This document shows, piece by piece, positions 1-5,840 of a stretch of DNA of 14,895 bases. The stretch covers positions 1 to 14,895 of the forward strand of contig CANGBE010000012.1 of the NCBI GenBank assembly GCA_947451875.1, in the 5' to 3' direction. This stretch comes from Sphingomonadaceae bacterium (GTDB taxonomy: Bacteria > Pseudomonadota > Alphaproteobacteria > Sphingomonadales > Sphingomonadaceae). The position numbers and the translations under genes are program-made. Position 1 is the first letter of the stretch, and the number at the start of each line of letters is the position of its first letter. The notes under the pieces were generated by a model. That model saw only the letters and a list, made by a program, of their open reading frames with translations, had not been told where the DNA came from and did not search any database.

Positions 1-2
1 AG

Positions 3-407
3 AGCAAAAAGGATCCAAAAGAGCTGAACGCCTACAAGACGTCCATTGAGCCGCAGACGAAGGCTCTAAATGATGACACAAATGCGGCTGCCGAGATTCA
101 GGCAAGCTATCAGAAGGCGTCGGCGCAGGAAAAGTCCCTGATTTCGGCAGCGGTATTCAACATGTTCATCGCGGTTCCCAGGGCGGTAAAGCTAGCAAAA
201 GACGGACCGAATTTGGTCAAGGGCCTCGGTTCCAATCCTGCAAATCTTGGAAAAATTGGCAAGATCAAGGGTGCGGTTGATCTTTTCATCTATCAGGTCG
301 GTGCGACAACCAAATTTGCCGGTACGTTGCCGAAGCTTATGAGCGCAGTGAAGGTGCAAACCCCTTCGGATCCGCAGGCTGCAAAAGCACAAGCGATTTC
401 GCTTTGA
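3..407 (+). CDS. Hypothetical protein, 3' end only (5' end outside the window)
   Basis: An open frame enters from the left edge and stops with TGA at 405-407, giving the last 134 residues of a protein. An internal ATG at 162 could be taken as a start, but the frame is open upstream of it and the upstream residues (Lys/Glu/Gln/Ala-rich, helix-like, for example around DPKELNAYK) look like genuine protein. The middle part (about residues 48-60 of the visible piece) is moderately hydrophobic, followed by Lys/Gly-rich segments and a QAAKAQA-type tail. I do not recognise the family and see no catalytic motif. The gene sits within the low-GC stretch next to the integrase remnant, so it may be island cargo. 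A perfect hairpin lies eight bases after the stop codon. Confidence 0.6.
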   Translation, partial: SKKDPKELNAYKTSIEPQTKALNDDTNAAAEIQASYQKASAQEKSLISAAVFNMFIAVPRAVKLAKDGPNLVKGLGSNPANLGKIGKIKGAVDLFIYQVGATTKFAGTLPKLMSAVKVQTPSDPQAAKAQAISL

Positions 408-414
408 TATGGCC

Positions 415-456
415 TGATGGCATGGTGCTCTAAATTGGCGATGCACCATGCCATCA
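415..456 (+). terminator. Perfect 14-bp stem-loop after the partial gene
   Basis: Arms 415-428 (tgatggcatggtgc) and 443-456 (gcaccatgccatca) are exact reverse complements separated by 14 bases. The hairpin starts eight bases after the stop of the partial gene, as expected for a transcription end or mRNA 3'-stabilising structure. There is no T-tract after it on either strand, so it is not a canonical Rho-independent terminator. It could also be an inverted repeat belonging to the mobile region. Confidence 0.5.
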
Positions 457-666
457 AGGTGACCGTGCGGGTTGATCACACGGTTCTGGCGTATATTACT
501 ATTCGGTAGCCACGATCCTCCTCACTGCTACGGGGCAACTTGCTGTGACGCTAGGCGGCACGAGTGGCTGCAAATCGGGAAAGCGTCTGAATCAAGCAAA
601 ATGCAATGACCCTGCCAATCGCCTCCGCTCGCCGTAGCCCGTCACAGGTGGTTGTGCCTGGCGAAA

Positions 667-1097
667 TCATTGAGATGCTGGGTTCGCGGACACCGCTGCT
701 TTCAAGAAGCCAAGATCGAAATCCAGCCGATTTCCAACCAGTTCCGCGTCATCCATAAAATCGAGGAAGTCGATCAATGCGGCTTGCAGCGGGCGCTTTG
801 GTCCAGGTATTCATTGGTTGTGCCGATCTCCTTTTCGGCTTCTGCCGACAACGGCTCCGACGGCCTCGCCCACTCGTCAAACTCATCGTTCTCGTCCCAA
901 AGATTCACAGCACGATAGCGAATGATCTCACCCATCTCCGGAGTGAGTGCGCTCATCTCAAGATCAATGATCAGCTCCCGCTTCAGTCCGCGAGTGCCAG
1001 CCTGAAACAGCACCAACCCACCTTGCATGTAGAGTTCAAACAGACTGTCGTGGAGCAGCTTCAGCCAACGGCGATCTAAGGACTTTTGCCAGTTGAT
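667..1097 (-). pseudogene. Frame-disrupted gene of unknown function, adjoining the integrase remnant
   Basis: Downstream of the integrase fragment on the same strand, a second frame (roughly 1097-774) reads as plausible protein, with an acid-rich core such as DLEMSALTPEMGEIIRY followed by AVNLWDENDEFDEW. It then stops at 774. A third frame covering 798-667 continues with equally protein-like sequence (QAALIDFLDFMDDAELVGN) and stops with TGA at 667-669. The third frame is the same phase as the integrase frame, so two indels, near 1050-1100 and near 780-800, would restore a single open frame from 1347 to 667. No tyrosine-recombinase catalytic Arg/His/Tyr motif is visible, so this part does not look like the missing integrase C-terminus. 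I do not recognise the family. The alternative is a separate decayed gene fused by deletion to the integrase start. Confidence 0.45.
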
Positions 1098-1347
1098 AGC
1101 ATTCAATCTCATGCCCGCGATTACGGATGCTGACTTCGCTGAGATAGCGCTCCAAGACATCTTTTAAAGTGGTGCGCTTGAGGTCGCCGATCGTGCCAGT
1201 TGGACGAGACGAAGTGCGCCTTGCGTCTTCCTTGCTGGCCCAGGCTATTGCCGCGCTGTGGGTTGGGAATGTTCGGCTGACGGCTGCGAAGCCTTTGCGG
1301 CGTATCTGAACGCAGTAACCGTGCTTTCTCTTGGTAATGGTTGCCAA
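1036..1347 (-). pseudogene. Truncated tyrosine-recombinase (phage-type) integrase, N-terminal fragment
   Basis: The fragment begins MATITKRKHGYCVQIRRKGF, the pattern of the N-terminal DNA-binding region of many proteobacterial site-specific integrases, and continues with TFPTHSAAIAWASKEDARR and a helical TLKDVLERYLSEV segment typical of the start of the core-binding domain. The frame ends at 1036 after 103 codons, whereas complete enzymes of this type are usually 300-400 residues; the last dozen residues look out of frame. The catalytic domain is missing. The only start codon is TTG at 1347 with no clear Shine-Dalgarno, which also suggests decay. It reads away from the tRNA-Val gene about 190 bp off, the usual geometry for an integrase beside its attachment site. 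Integrase identity is by motif resemblance, not alignment. Confidence 0.65.
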
Positions 1348-1500
1348 CGCAAATGTCCGTGTGATCGGTCATTGTGACTGCGTTGTGATTTTGAGCATTT
1401 TGCACTGTGCAGAAACGCTGGGGAAGGGCGTCTATGCAGCGTTTAGCCTTACTGAGTATGTGATCAGGAAGGCAACGCAATTTCAGTACGATAGAAACGA

Positions 1501-1528
1501 AAAAGGCCCCGGGAAACCGGGGCCTTTT
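1501..1528 (-). terminator. Rho-independent terminator of tRNA-Val
   Basis: Arms 1501-1512 and 1517-1528 form a perfect 12-bp GC-rich stem (aaaaggccccgg with ccggggcctttt) closed by a GAAA tetraloop. Read on the minus strand the stem is followed by a run of five T (complement of 1500-1504). It begins eight bases beyond the tRNA 3' end, so it should end the tRNA transcript. Confidence 0.9.
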
Positions 1529-1535
1529 CAGCGAA

Positions 1536-1610
1536 TGGTGGGCGTAGCAAGGATTGAACTTGCGACCCCTACGATGTCAACATAGTGCTCTACCACTGAG
1601 CTATACGCCC
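1536..1610 (-). tRNA. tRNA-Val (anticodon GAC)
   Basis: The minus strand reads GGGCGTATAGCTCAGTGGTA at its 5' end. The acceptor arms GGGCGTA and TACGCCC pair fully. The D-arm carries the standard TAGCTCAGTGGTAGAGCA pattern. The anticodon stem CTATG/CGTAG encloses the loop TTGACAT, giving anticodon GAC for valine. The T-arm is GCAAG-TTCAATC-CTTGC. The discriminator base is A and the CCA tail is encoded (1536-1538). It is preceded by its own promoter and a structured leader and followed by a strong terminator. Its 3' end borders the integrase-bearing region and is the likely integration target. Confidence 0.97.
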
Positions 1611-1620
1611 GCACCATTCA

Positions 1621-1650
1621 GGTTCTGCCCAGAACCGTCGCCCTGGGCAG
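1621..1650 (-). promoter_or_regulatory. Two mutually exclusive hairpins in the tRNA-Val leader
   Basis: Hairpin A pairs 1621-1627 (ggttctg) with 1630-1636 (cagaacc), with only two bases between the arms. Hairpin B pairs 1625-1631 (ctgccca) with 1644-1650 (tgggcag). They share bases and cannot form together. The stretch lies between cpdR and the tRNA on the same strand and may be a processing signal in the tRNA 5' leader; its function is inference. Confidence 0.4.
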
Positions 1651-1657
1651 GGGTGGG

Positions 1658-1686
1658 CCAATAGGAGACCCTCCCGTTCAAATCAA
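1658..1686 (-). promoter_or_regulatory. Candidate promoter of tRNA-Val
   Basis: On the minus strand TTGATT (1686-1681) is followed after exactly 17 bases by TATTGG (1663-1658), a good match to a housekeeping sigma promoter. Transcription would start near 1651, about 40 bases before the mature tRNA. The -35 box lies immediately past the cpdR stop codon, so the tRNA probably has its own promoter but may also receive read-through from cpdR. Confidence 0.55.
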
Positions 1687-1688
1687 CC

Positions 1689-2063
1689 TCAAATTCTCGC
1701 GCTGCTTGGCAGGCCAAAAGTCCGTTCGACTTCGAGCACCAGATCCTTGAGATGAAACGGTTTTGATAGCATCCGCGCCTGCGGTGCTTCGCGGCTGGCC
1801 TTTAGCGTTACGGCGGCAAAGCCGGTGATGAACATCACTTTGGTATCAGGGCTGATCTCCGCGCAGCGCTGGGCGAGTTCGATGCCGTCCATTTCGGGCA
1901 TAACGATGTCTGACAGCAGCAGGTCGAAATGCTCGTTTTCCAGATGGGGAATCGCCGCCGTGCCGCGATCAACCGCGACAACATCGTACCCGGCATTTTC
2001 CAGCGCGCGCGCCAGATAGGTGCGCATGGCTTCTTCATCTTCTGCCAGAAGAATGCGGATCAT
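1689..2063 (-). CDS. cpdR: CpdR-like single-domain response regulator
   Basis: This is a 124-residue stand-alone receiver domain without an output domain. It begins MIRILLAEDE with the acidic pair E8/D9, has the phosphoacceptor Asp52 in LLLSDIVMPEMDG, Thr80 in MFITGFAAV and the conserved Lys101 in LSKPFHLKDLVLEV. The near-verbatim stretch YDVVAVDRGTAA and the LSKPFHLKDLV ending are characteristic of alphaproteobacterial CpdR. In Caulobacter, CpdR is phosphorylated through the CckA-ChpT relay; when unphosphorylated it primes the ClpXP protease at the cell pole for substrates such as CtrA-pathway and c-di-GMP proteins. I chose ATG 2063 because homology starts there and a GGGAAG Shine-Dalgarno-like stretch precedes it; an in-frame start at 2096 would add 11 non-conserved residues. 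The C-terminus extends a few residues past the receiver fold, ending in SSARI. Confidence 0.93.
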   Translation of the reverse strand: MIRILLAEDEEAMRTYLARALENAGYDVVAVDRGTAAIPHLENEHFDLLLSDIVMPEMDGIELAQRCAEISPDTKVMFITGFAAVTLKASREAPQARMLSKPFHLKDLVLEVERTFGLPSSARI

Positions 2064-2079
2064 GATGTGCGGTCTTCCC

Positions 2080-2120
2080 AAGTTTTCGGCGGCCAAGTTT
2101 TAGGTGGCAAAGTGTTACGC
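2080..2120 (-). repeat. 15-bp tandem repeat in the cpdR leader
   Basis: Units 2080-2094 (aagttttcggcggcc) and 2095-2109 (aagttttaggtggca) match at 12 of 15 positions, and a partial third unit begins at 2110 (aagtgttac). The repeat ends 17 bases upstream of the chosen cpdR start. It may be an operator or leader element, or a simple slippage duplication. Confidence 0.45.
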
Positions 2121-2218
2121 TGCGATTCCCTCTTAGCGCACCACGAGTTAAAAATCTTGTCACAATCCGCACGTAGCCCACTTTGACACAACCGAATTTA
2201 CAGGCCAGCTTCGGCGCG

Positions 2219-3190
2219 ATGGTTCCAAAGACGACCCAACACGGCGATTCGCGCACGTTGCATGGCGGCGCGGTTCCGGGTGCCCCGGGGGTTCCGGCCT
2301 ATAGCCTGACCACCTATCATCCCTCTCCCATACCTGTGTTGCTGGCCGTGCCGCATGCCGGGCGCGCCTATCCGCCTTCGCTGGTCGAGCGGATGCGCCA
2401 GCCCGATTTCACGACCCTGCGGCTGGAAGACCGCTATGTGGACAAACTGGCAGAGCGAATCTGTGCCGCCACCGGGGCTGCACTGCTGGTCGCCCAAGCG
2501 CCGAGGGCGATGATCGATCTCAATCGCGCGCCCGATGATATCGATTGGGAAATGTTCGCCAATGGGGCGCCGCGCGAACTGGGTTCCTATGAACCGGGGC
2601 GGCGGGTGCGCAGCGGGCTGGGCCTGATTCCACGCAGGCTGCCTGGTTTTGGCGAGCTGTGGAAGCGGCGGCATGAGCGGAGCGATCTGGCAGACCGGAT
2701 CGAACATATTCACGAACCCTACCATGCCTGTCTGTCGGGCTCGCTTGCCGATCTGAAGGCGCGATGGGGGGCGGCCCTGCTTATTGACCTCCATTCGATG
2801 CCGCCATTGCCGCGCAATGGCGGGCAGTTCCCGCCTGATTTCGTGCTGGGGGACCGGTTCGGCGCTGCTTGCAATGGATCGCTGGTGGCTTCTACCTTTG
2901 CCCACTTTGCCGGGATCGGCCGGACTATCGCGCACAACCGGCCCTATTCGGGCGGATATGTACTGGAACGGCACGCGCAGCCAAATCTGCGGATCAGTGC
3001 CATGCAGATCGAGATCGACCGGACGCGCTATCTTGATGCGCGGATGGCCGAACCCGGTGATGGCTTTGCTACCACGGTACACCTGCTGACTGATTTGGTG
3101 CGCAGGCTTGCGGCTGAGGTGGCAGAGCTTGGTCGCCTTGCTACCAATGATTCCGGCGGCCCTGATATCTGGGCGCAAGCAGCCGAATAG
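2219..3190 (+). CDS. N-formylglutamate amidohydrolase family protein
   Basis: The protein belongs to the N-formylglutamate amidohydrolase (FGase, HutG-like) family, metal-dependent hydrolases that remove the formyl group from N-formyl-L-glutamate at the end of one histidine-degradation route. Counting from the upstream TTG at 2183, visible conserved motifs are VPHAGRAYP (56-64), LEDRYVD (81-87), RAMIDLNR (108-115), LLIDLHSMP (199-207), NRPYSGGY (252-259) and QIEIDR (275-280), covering the whole family domain. I prefer ATG 2219 (323 residues). The TTG at 2183 would add 12 residues and neither has a strong Shine-Dalgarno; homology only begins near residue 40 of the longer form. No other hut genes are nearby, so a role in histidine catabolism is not supported by context. 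It is divergent from cpdR. Confidence 0.88.
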   Translation: MVPKTTQHGDSRTLHGGAVPGAPGVPAYSLTTYHPSPIPVLLAVPHAGRAYPPSLVERMRQPDFTTLRLEDRYVDKLAERICAATGAALLVAQAPRAMIDLNRAPDDIDWEMFANGAPRELGSYEPGRRVRSGLGLIPRRLPGFGELWKRRHERSDLADRIEHIHEPYHACLSGSLADLKARWGAALLIDLHSMPPLPRNGGQFPPDFVLGDRFGAACNGSLVASTFAHFAGIGRTIAHNRPYSGGYVLERHAQPNLRISAMQIEIDRTRYLDARMAEPGDGFATTVHLLTDLVRRLAAEVAELGRLATNDSGGPDIWAQAAE

Positions 3191-3209
3191 GCAGATTCAT
3201 TCAGGCGTT

Positions 3210-3241
3210 AAAAAACCACCTCGTGCATCTGCACGAGGTGG
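3210..3241 (-). terminator. Rho-independent terminator (minus strand) after the sapC-like gene
   Basis: Arms 3216-3226 (ccacctcgtgc) and 3231-3241 (gcacgaggtgg) form a perfect 11-bp stem with a 4-base loop. On the minus strand it is followed by six T (complement of 3210-3215). It therefore ends transcription coming from the sapC-like gene and lies 20 bases after the stop of the convergent plus-strand gene, for which it lacks a T-tract. Confidence 0.8.
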
Positions 3242-3258
3242 CCAAGGTTCAGGGAGGA

Positions 3259-3276
3259 GGTGCACTCGCGTGCACC
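3259..3276. terminator. Small hairpin in the convergent gap
   Basis: ggtgcac (3259-3265) and gtgcacc (3270-3276) pair perfectly around a 4-base loop. No T-tract follows on either strand. It lies between two stronger structures and may be an additional pause or stability element. Confidence 0.35.
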
Positions 3277-3350
3277 AGCTCAAAAGGCGCCATGAGGGAA
3301 GCACCAATCGAGCAGCTGCTAATCTATGCCCGATTGTTTGCGATTTCAAC

Positions 3351-3388
3351 CCTGTAGCTGCCAGGAACGAATTCCCGGCAGCTACGGG
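3351..3388 (-). terminator. Long stem-loop just after the sapC-like gene
   Basis: A 12-bp stem (3351-3362 with 3377-3388, one T-G wobble) continues after a single mismatch into an inner ggaa/ttcc stem with a 4-base loop. The whole structure sits 23 bases past the sapC-like stop on the minus strand. It has no T-run immediately after it, so it may protect the mRNA 3' end while the hairpin at 3210-3241 terminates. Confidence 0.5.
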
Positions 3389-3411
3389 TAAAAATCGCCG
3401 ATTCCCTAGCG

Positions 3412-4191
3412 TCAGGCCTTTTCAGCAGCGGCCAGAGCTTCTGGGCCCTTGCCGGCCTGAACCTGGCGACCAAAGATTTCGCGAATCAGTTGCAGCGAGA
3501 ACAGGTGGGCATAGATCATCGCGAGCATGCCGTTCTGGTTCATCGTGCGCAGCACATCGCCGCGCAGTTCGCGCAGCTTGGCCTCGTCAACCATCTTGAA
3601 GCCACGATAGATGAATGGCTGTTCGGTGCCTTCCTGCTGAATGGCAACTTCGCCATCCATCAGCAGCTTATGCTTTTCCAGCTCTTCGACGAAGTTCTGG
3701 GTGCGCAAACCGGCTTCTTCGAACTGGCGACAGAAATCGAGAAGACCCTGCGTGGCCTCGGTCGGGTTTTCGCCATCGAACAGGGCATTGCCCTCGTCAT
3801 GCTCCCCAACCAGATCACATGTCGGATCGAAGCACAGCGACAATTCTTCGCTATCTGGGCGCAGCTTGGCGAGCAGGAAGGGATAGCGGCGGACATAGGC
3901 GGGAACGTAAACGTTCTCGGTCAGCTTGCCATCGGTATCGAGGAACACGTTGACGCCTTCGTTCAGGCCCATCAGCGCCAACGGCACCGAGTTTTCACCA
4001 GCCGAAAAGATGATCGGATAGTGGCGTGAAGCTTCCGGAAATTCCTCTGCCGTCAGCGGCACAGCGTGTTGATCTGCAAGCCAAGTGGCCTTGTCGGTCT
4101 GCCGGCTCTTCCAGGCAGCGTGGTCGCGGCTGTTGAGCGGCATTAGGTCCTGATAGAACAGGGGTAGTGTTGCTTGCGGCGCGCTTGCCAT
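3412..4191 (-). CDS. SapC family protein
   Basis: The 259-residue product matches the SapC family as I know it: a start like LPLFYQDLMPLNSRDHAAWK, then PIIFSAGENSVPLALMGLNEG, the VPAYVRRYPFLLAK segment and the CFDPTCDLVG stretch with paired cysteines. SapC was named after a Campylobacter S-layer locus, but in sphingomonads and Caulobacter relatives it is widespread and its biochemical role is unclear; members often lie near TonB-dependent receptors. No signal peptide or membrane segment is visible, so it is probably cytoplasmic. ATG 4191 is preceded by GGAGAG at good spacing. The gene starts 44 bp after the stop of the FAD-linked dehydrogenase on the same strand and is probably cotranscribed with it. 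Two stem-loops follow. Confidence 0.88.
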   Translation of the reverse strand: MASAPQATLPLFYQDLMPLNSRDHAAWKSRQTDKATWLADQHAVPLTAEEFPEASRHYPIIFSAGENSVPLALMGLNEGVNVFLDTDGKLTENVYVPAYVRRYPFLLAKLRPDSEELSLCFDPTCDLVGEHDEGNALFDGENPTEATQGLLDFCRQFEEAGLRTQNFVEELEKHKLLMDGEVAIQQEGTEQPFIYRGFKMVDEAKLRELRGDVLRTMNQNGMLAMIYAHLFSLQLIREIFGRQVQAGKGPEALAAAEKA

Positions 4192-4235
4192 GATTCGTAC
4201 TCTCCGGTTGGTATTGATGCGCGAAAGGCGCGGCT

Positions 4236-5684
4236 TTAGGCGCTGGCGATGTTTGGCGCAAGGCTAACTAGTTTGCCGGGATTGAGTATTTCAGCCGGAT
4301 CGAGCGCTTTTTTCACTGAACGCATAAGTTTTAGCGATACCGGATCGCCGAGTCGTTCCAGTTCGGTACGCTTTATCTGTCCGATTCCATGTTCGGCAGA
4401 GATCGATCCGCCCCAAGCCACCACTAAATCATGCACTTCGCGGCTAATTTGTTTGGCCTGACCTGATTCCCAAAGTTCGGCAGCCGAACCCTTGGGCGAG
4501 ATGACGTGGAAATGGACATTGCCATCGCCAAGGTGGCCAAAGGCGATGGCCTGCACGCCGGGATGGGCCTTTTCGATGGCCGCAATCGCATGGTCGACGA
4601 AGTCCGGCATTTTTTCGACCGGAACCGAAATATCGTGCTGCACCGCTGGGCCTTTGGCGCGTTCAGCCGGGGCGACGGAATCGCGCAGCAACCAGAAGGC
4701 TTCTGCTTGCGATTCGCTGCTGGAGAAGACGGCATCCTCGACCAGTCCTTTCTCAAAGCCGCTCGCGATGGCTTGCTCGACCCGGCCTTGTAACGTTTCG
4801 GCACCGGCGCGATCGGCTACGACCTCGATCAGCACGTGCCATGCGTGGCGCCCTTGCAGCGGCGATCTGGCATCGGGCAGGTGCTCGATCACGGCGTCGA
4901 GACTATCCTGCGGGATCACCTCAAAGCCCTCAAGCGCCTCGCCCAGATCGGCTTCACAGTGGAGCAGCAGCTTGCGGGCAACTTGCAGGCTGGGGCAGGT
5001 CGCCCAGACAACGATTCGGTCGGCAATCGCTGGGATCAGTTTCAAAGTGGCGCCAGTGACGATCCCCAGCGTGCCCTCTGAACCGATCAGCAGCTGCTTC
5101 AGGTCAAACCCGCGGTTGTCCTTTTTCAGTGGGGTGAGCGAATTGAACACCGATCCATCGGCCAGCACCGCCTCCAGCCCCAAAACCTGCGCGCGCATCG
5201 CGCCATGACGCAGCACCTGCGTGCCGCCGGCATTGGTCGAAATTAGCCCGCCGACCGTGGCCGAGCCTTTGCCGCCCAGCGTGAGCGGAAAGCGCAGACC
5301 CTGCGCCTCGGCGGCTTGGTGCAGGTTTTCCAGAATCAATCCTGCATCGCAGGTGATCGTCTGCCCTTCGGCATCAAAGGCGCGGATAGCATTCATACGC
5401 CTGAGCGTGAGCAGCAGCGCGCGACCGCTGGCATCGGGCGTCGCTCCGCCAGACATGCCGCTGTTGCCGCCTTGCGGCACGATTGGCACGCCGTGAGCGG
5501 CACAGAGCTTTACCAGCGCGGCTACTTCTGCCGTGGAGGCAGGCGATGCCATAGCCAGCGCCCGGCCATGAAAGCGCCCACGCCAGTCGGTCAGCCAGGG
5601 CTCGACGAGATCGGCATCGGTAGTCAATCCGCGCGGGCCCAGCAGGGCGGTTGCGGTGGTCAGGAAGGCGGCATAGTCGGTCAT
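4236..5684 (-). CDS. FAD-linked D-2-hydroxyacid dehydrogenase (D-2-hydroxyglutarate / D-lactate dehydrogenase type)
   Basis: This 482-residue flavoprotein has the full two-part architecture of the family: an N-terminal FAD-binding region with the pyrophosphate loop PIVPQGGNSGMSGG (67-80), STNAGGTQVLRHG (149-161) and LLIGSEGTLGIVTG (198-211), then a C-terminal FAD-oxidase cap with HDISVP (350-355), GHLGDGNVH (383-391) and SAEHGIG (429-435). His384, His391, Glu431 and His432 occupy the metal/substrate site known from D-2-hydroxyglutarate dehydrogenases. The enzyme should oxidise a D-2-hydroxyacid to a 2-oxoacid and pass electrons to a carrier; whether the substrate is 2-hydroxyglutarate, lactate or another acid cannot be read from sequence. 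ATG 5684 is favoured because AGGGG lies just upstream and family homology begins there; 44 further in-frame residues upstream look non-coding. It is the first gene before the sapC-like gene. Confidence 0.9.
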   Translation of the reverse strand: MTDYAAFLTTATALLGPRGLTTDADLVEPWLTDWRGRFHGRALAMASPASTAEVAALVKLCAAHGVPIVPQGGNSGMSGGATPDASGRALLLTLRRMNAIRAFDAEGQTITCDAGLILENLHQAAEAQGLRFPLTLGGKGSATVGGLISTNAGGTQVLRHGAMRAQVLGLEAVLADGSVFNSLTPLKKDNRGFDLKQLLIGSEGTLGIVTGATLKLIPAIADRIVVWATCPSLQVARKLLLHCEADLGEALEGFEVIPQDSLDAVIEHLPDARSPLQGRHAWHVLIEVVADRAGAETLQGRVEQAIASGFEKGLVEDAVFSSSESQAEAFWLLRDSVAPAERAKGPAVQHDISVPVEKMPDFVDHAIAAIEKAHPGVQAIAFGHLGDGNVHFHVISPKGSAAELWESGQAKQISREVHDLVVAWGGSISAEHGIGQIKRTELERLGDPVSLKLMRSVKKALDPAEILNPGKLVSLAPNIASA

Positions 5685-5840
5685 GTCGGCCCCTATGCCA
5701 TAGGCTTCGCAACTACGAAACTTTGCAATCGCGTACACACGGGTTAAGCAGGCGTTCAAGCGCGGGGCGTAAAGCAGCGGTGAAGCCTCGGGCTCTACCG
5801 CCCGGGCAAGACCCAATGGAATCCGGATCCGCCGCCTGCC

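Larger units (their letters stand above)
1..1535. mobile_element. Remnant end of a tRNA-Val-targeted integrative element
   Basis: The stretch from the left edge to the 3' end of the tRNA-Val gene looks foreign: it is visibly less GC-rich than the rest, holds an integrase N-terminal fragment reading away from the tRNA, a frame-disrupted gene and an unknown partial gene. Tyrosine-recombinase islands commonly insert at the 3' end of tRNA genes with the integrase gene next to the attachment site, which fits this layout. Only one copy of the tRNA 3' end is present in the window, so the other end of the island, if it survives, lies beyond position 1. The integrase lacks its catalytic domain, so the element cannot move by itself. 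The left limit is simply the window edge; the boundary at the tRNA is inference. Confidence 0.5.

Noticed and set aside
192..479. 95-codon minus-strand frame over the partial gene and hairpin
   Set aside because: It runs through the perfect hairpin and opposite a better frame, and its translation is Cys/His/Arg-rich noise.
2183..2218. TTG at 2183 as start of the amidohydrolase gene
   Set aside because: Not excluded, but it has no Shine-Dalgarno and adds only non-conserved residues; ATG 2219 is preferred.
2198..3178. 326-codon open frame opposite the N-formylglutamate amidohydrolase gene
   Set aside because: The plus-strand product carries the conserved family motifs; the antisense product does not resemble any protein.
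3490..4029. 179-codon plus-strand frame inside the sapC-like gene
   Set aside because: The minus-strand frame has a good Shine-Dalgarno and SapC-like sequence, so this is a shadow.
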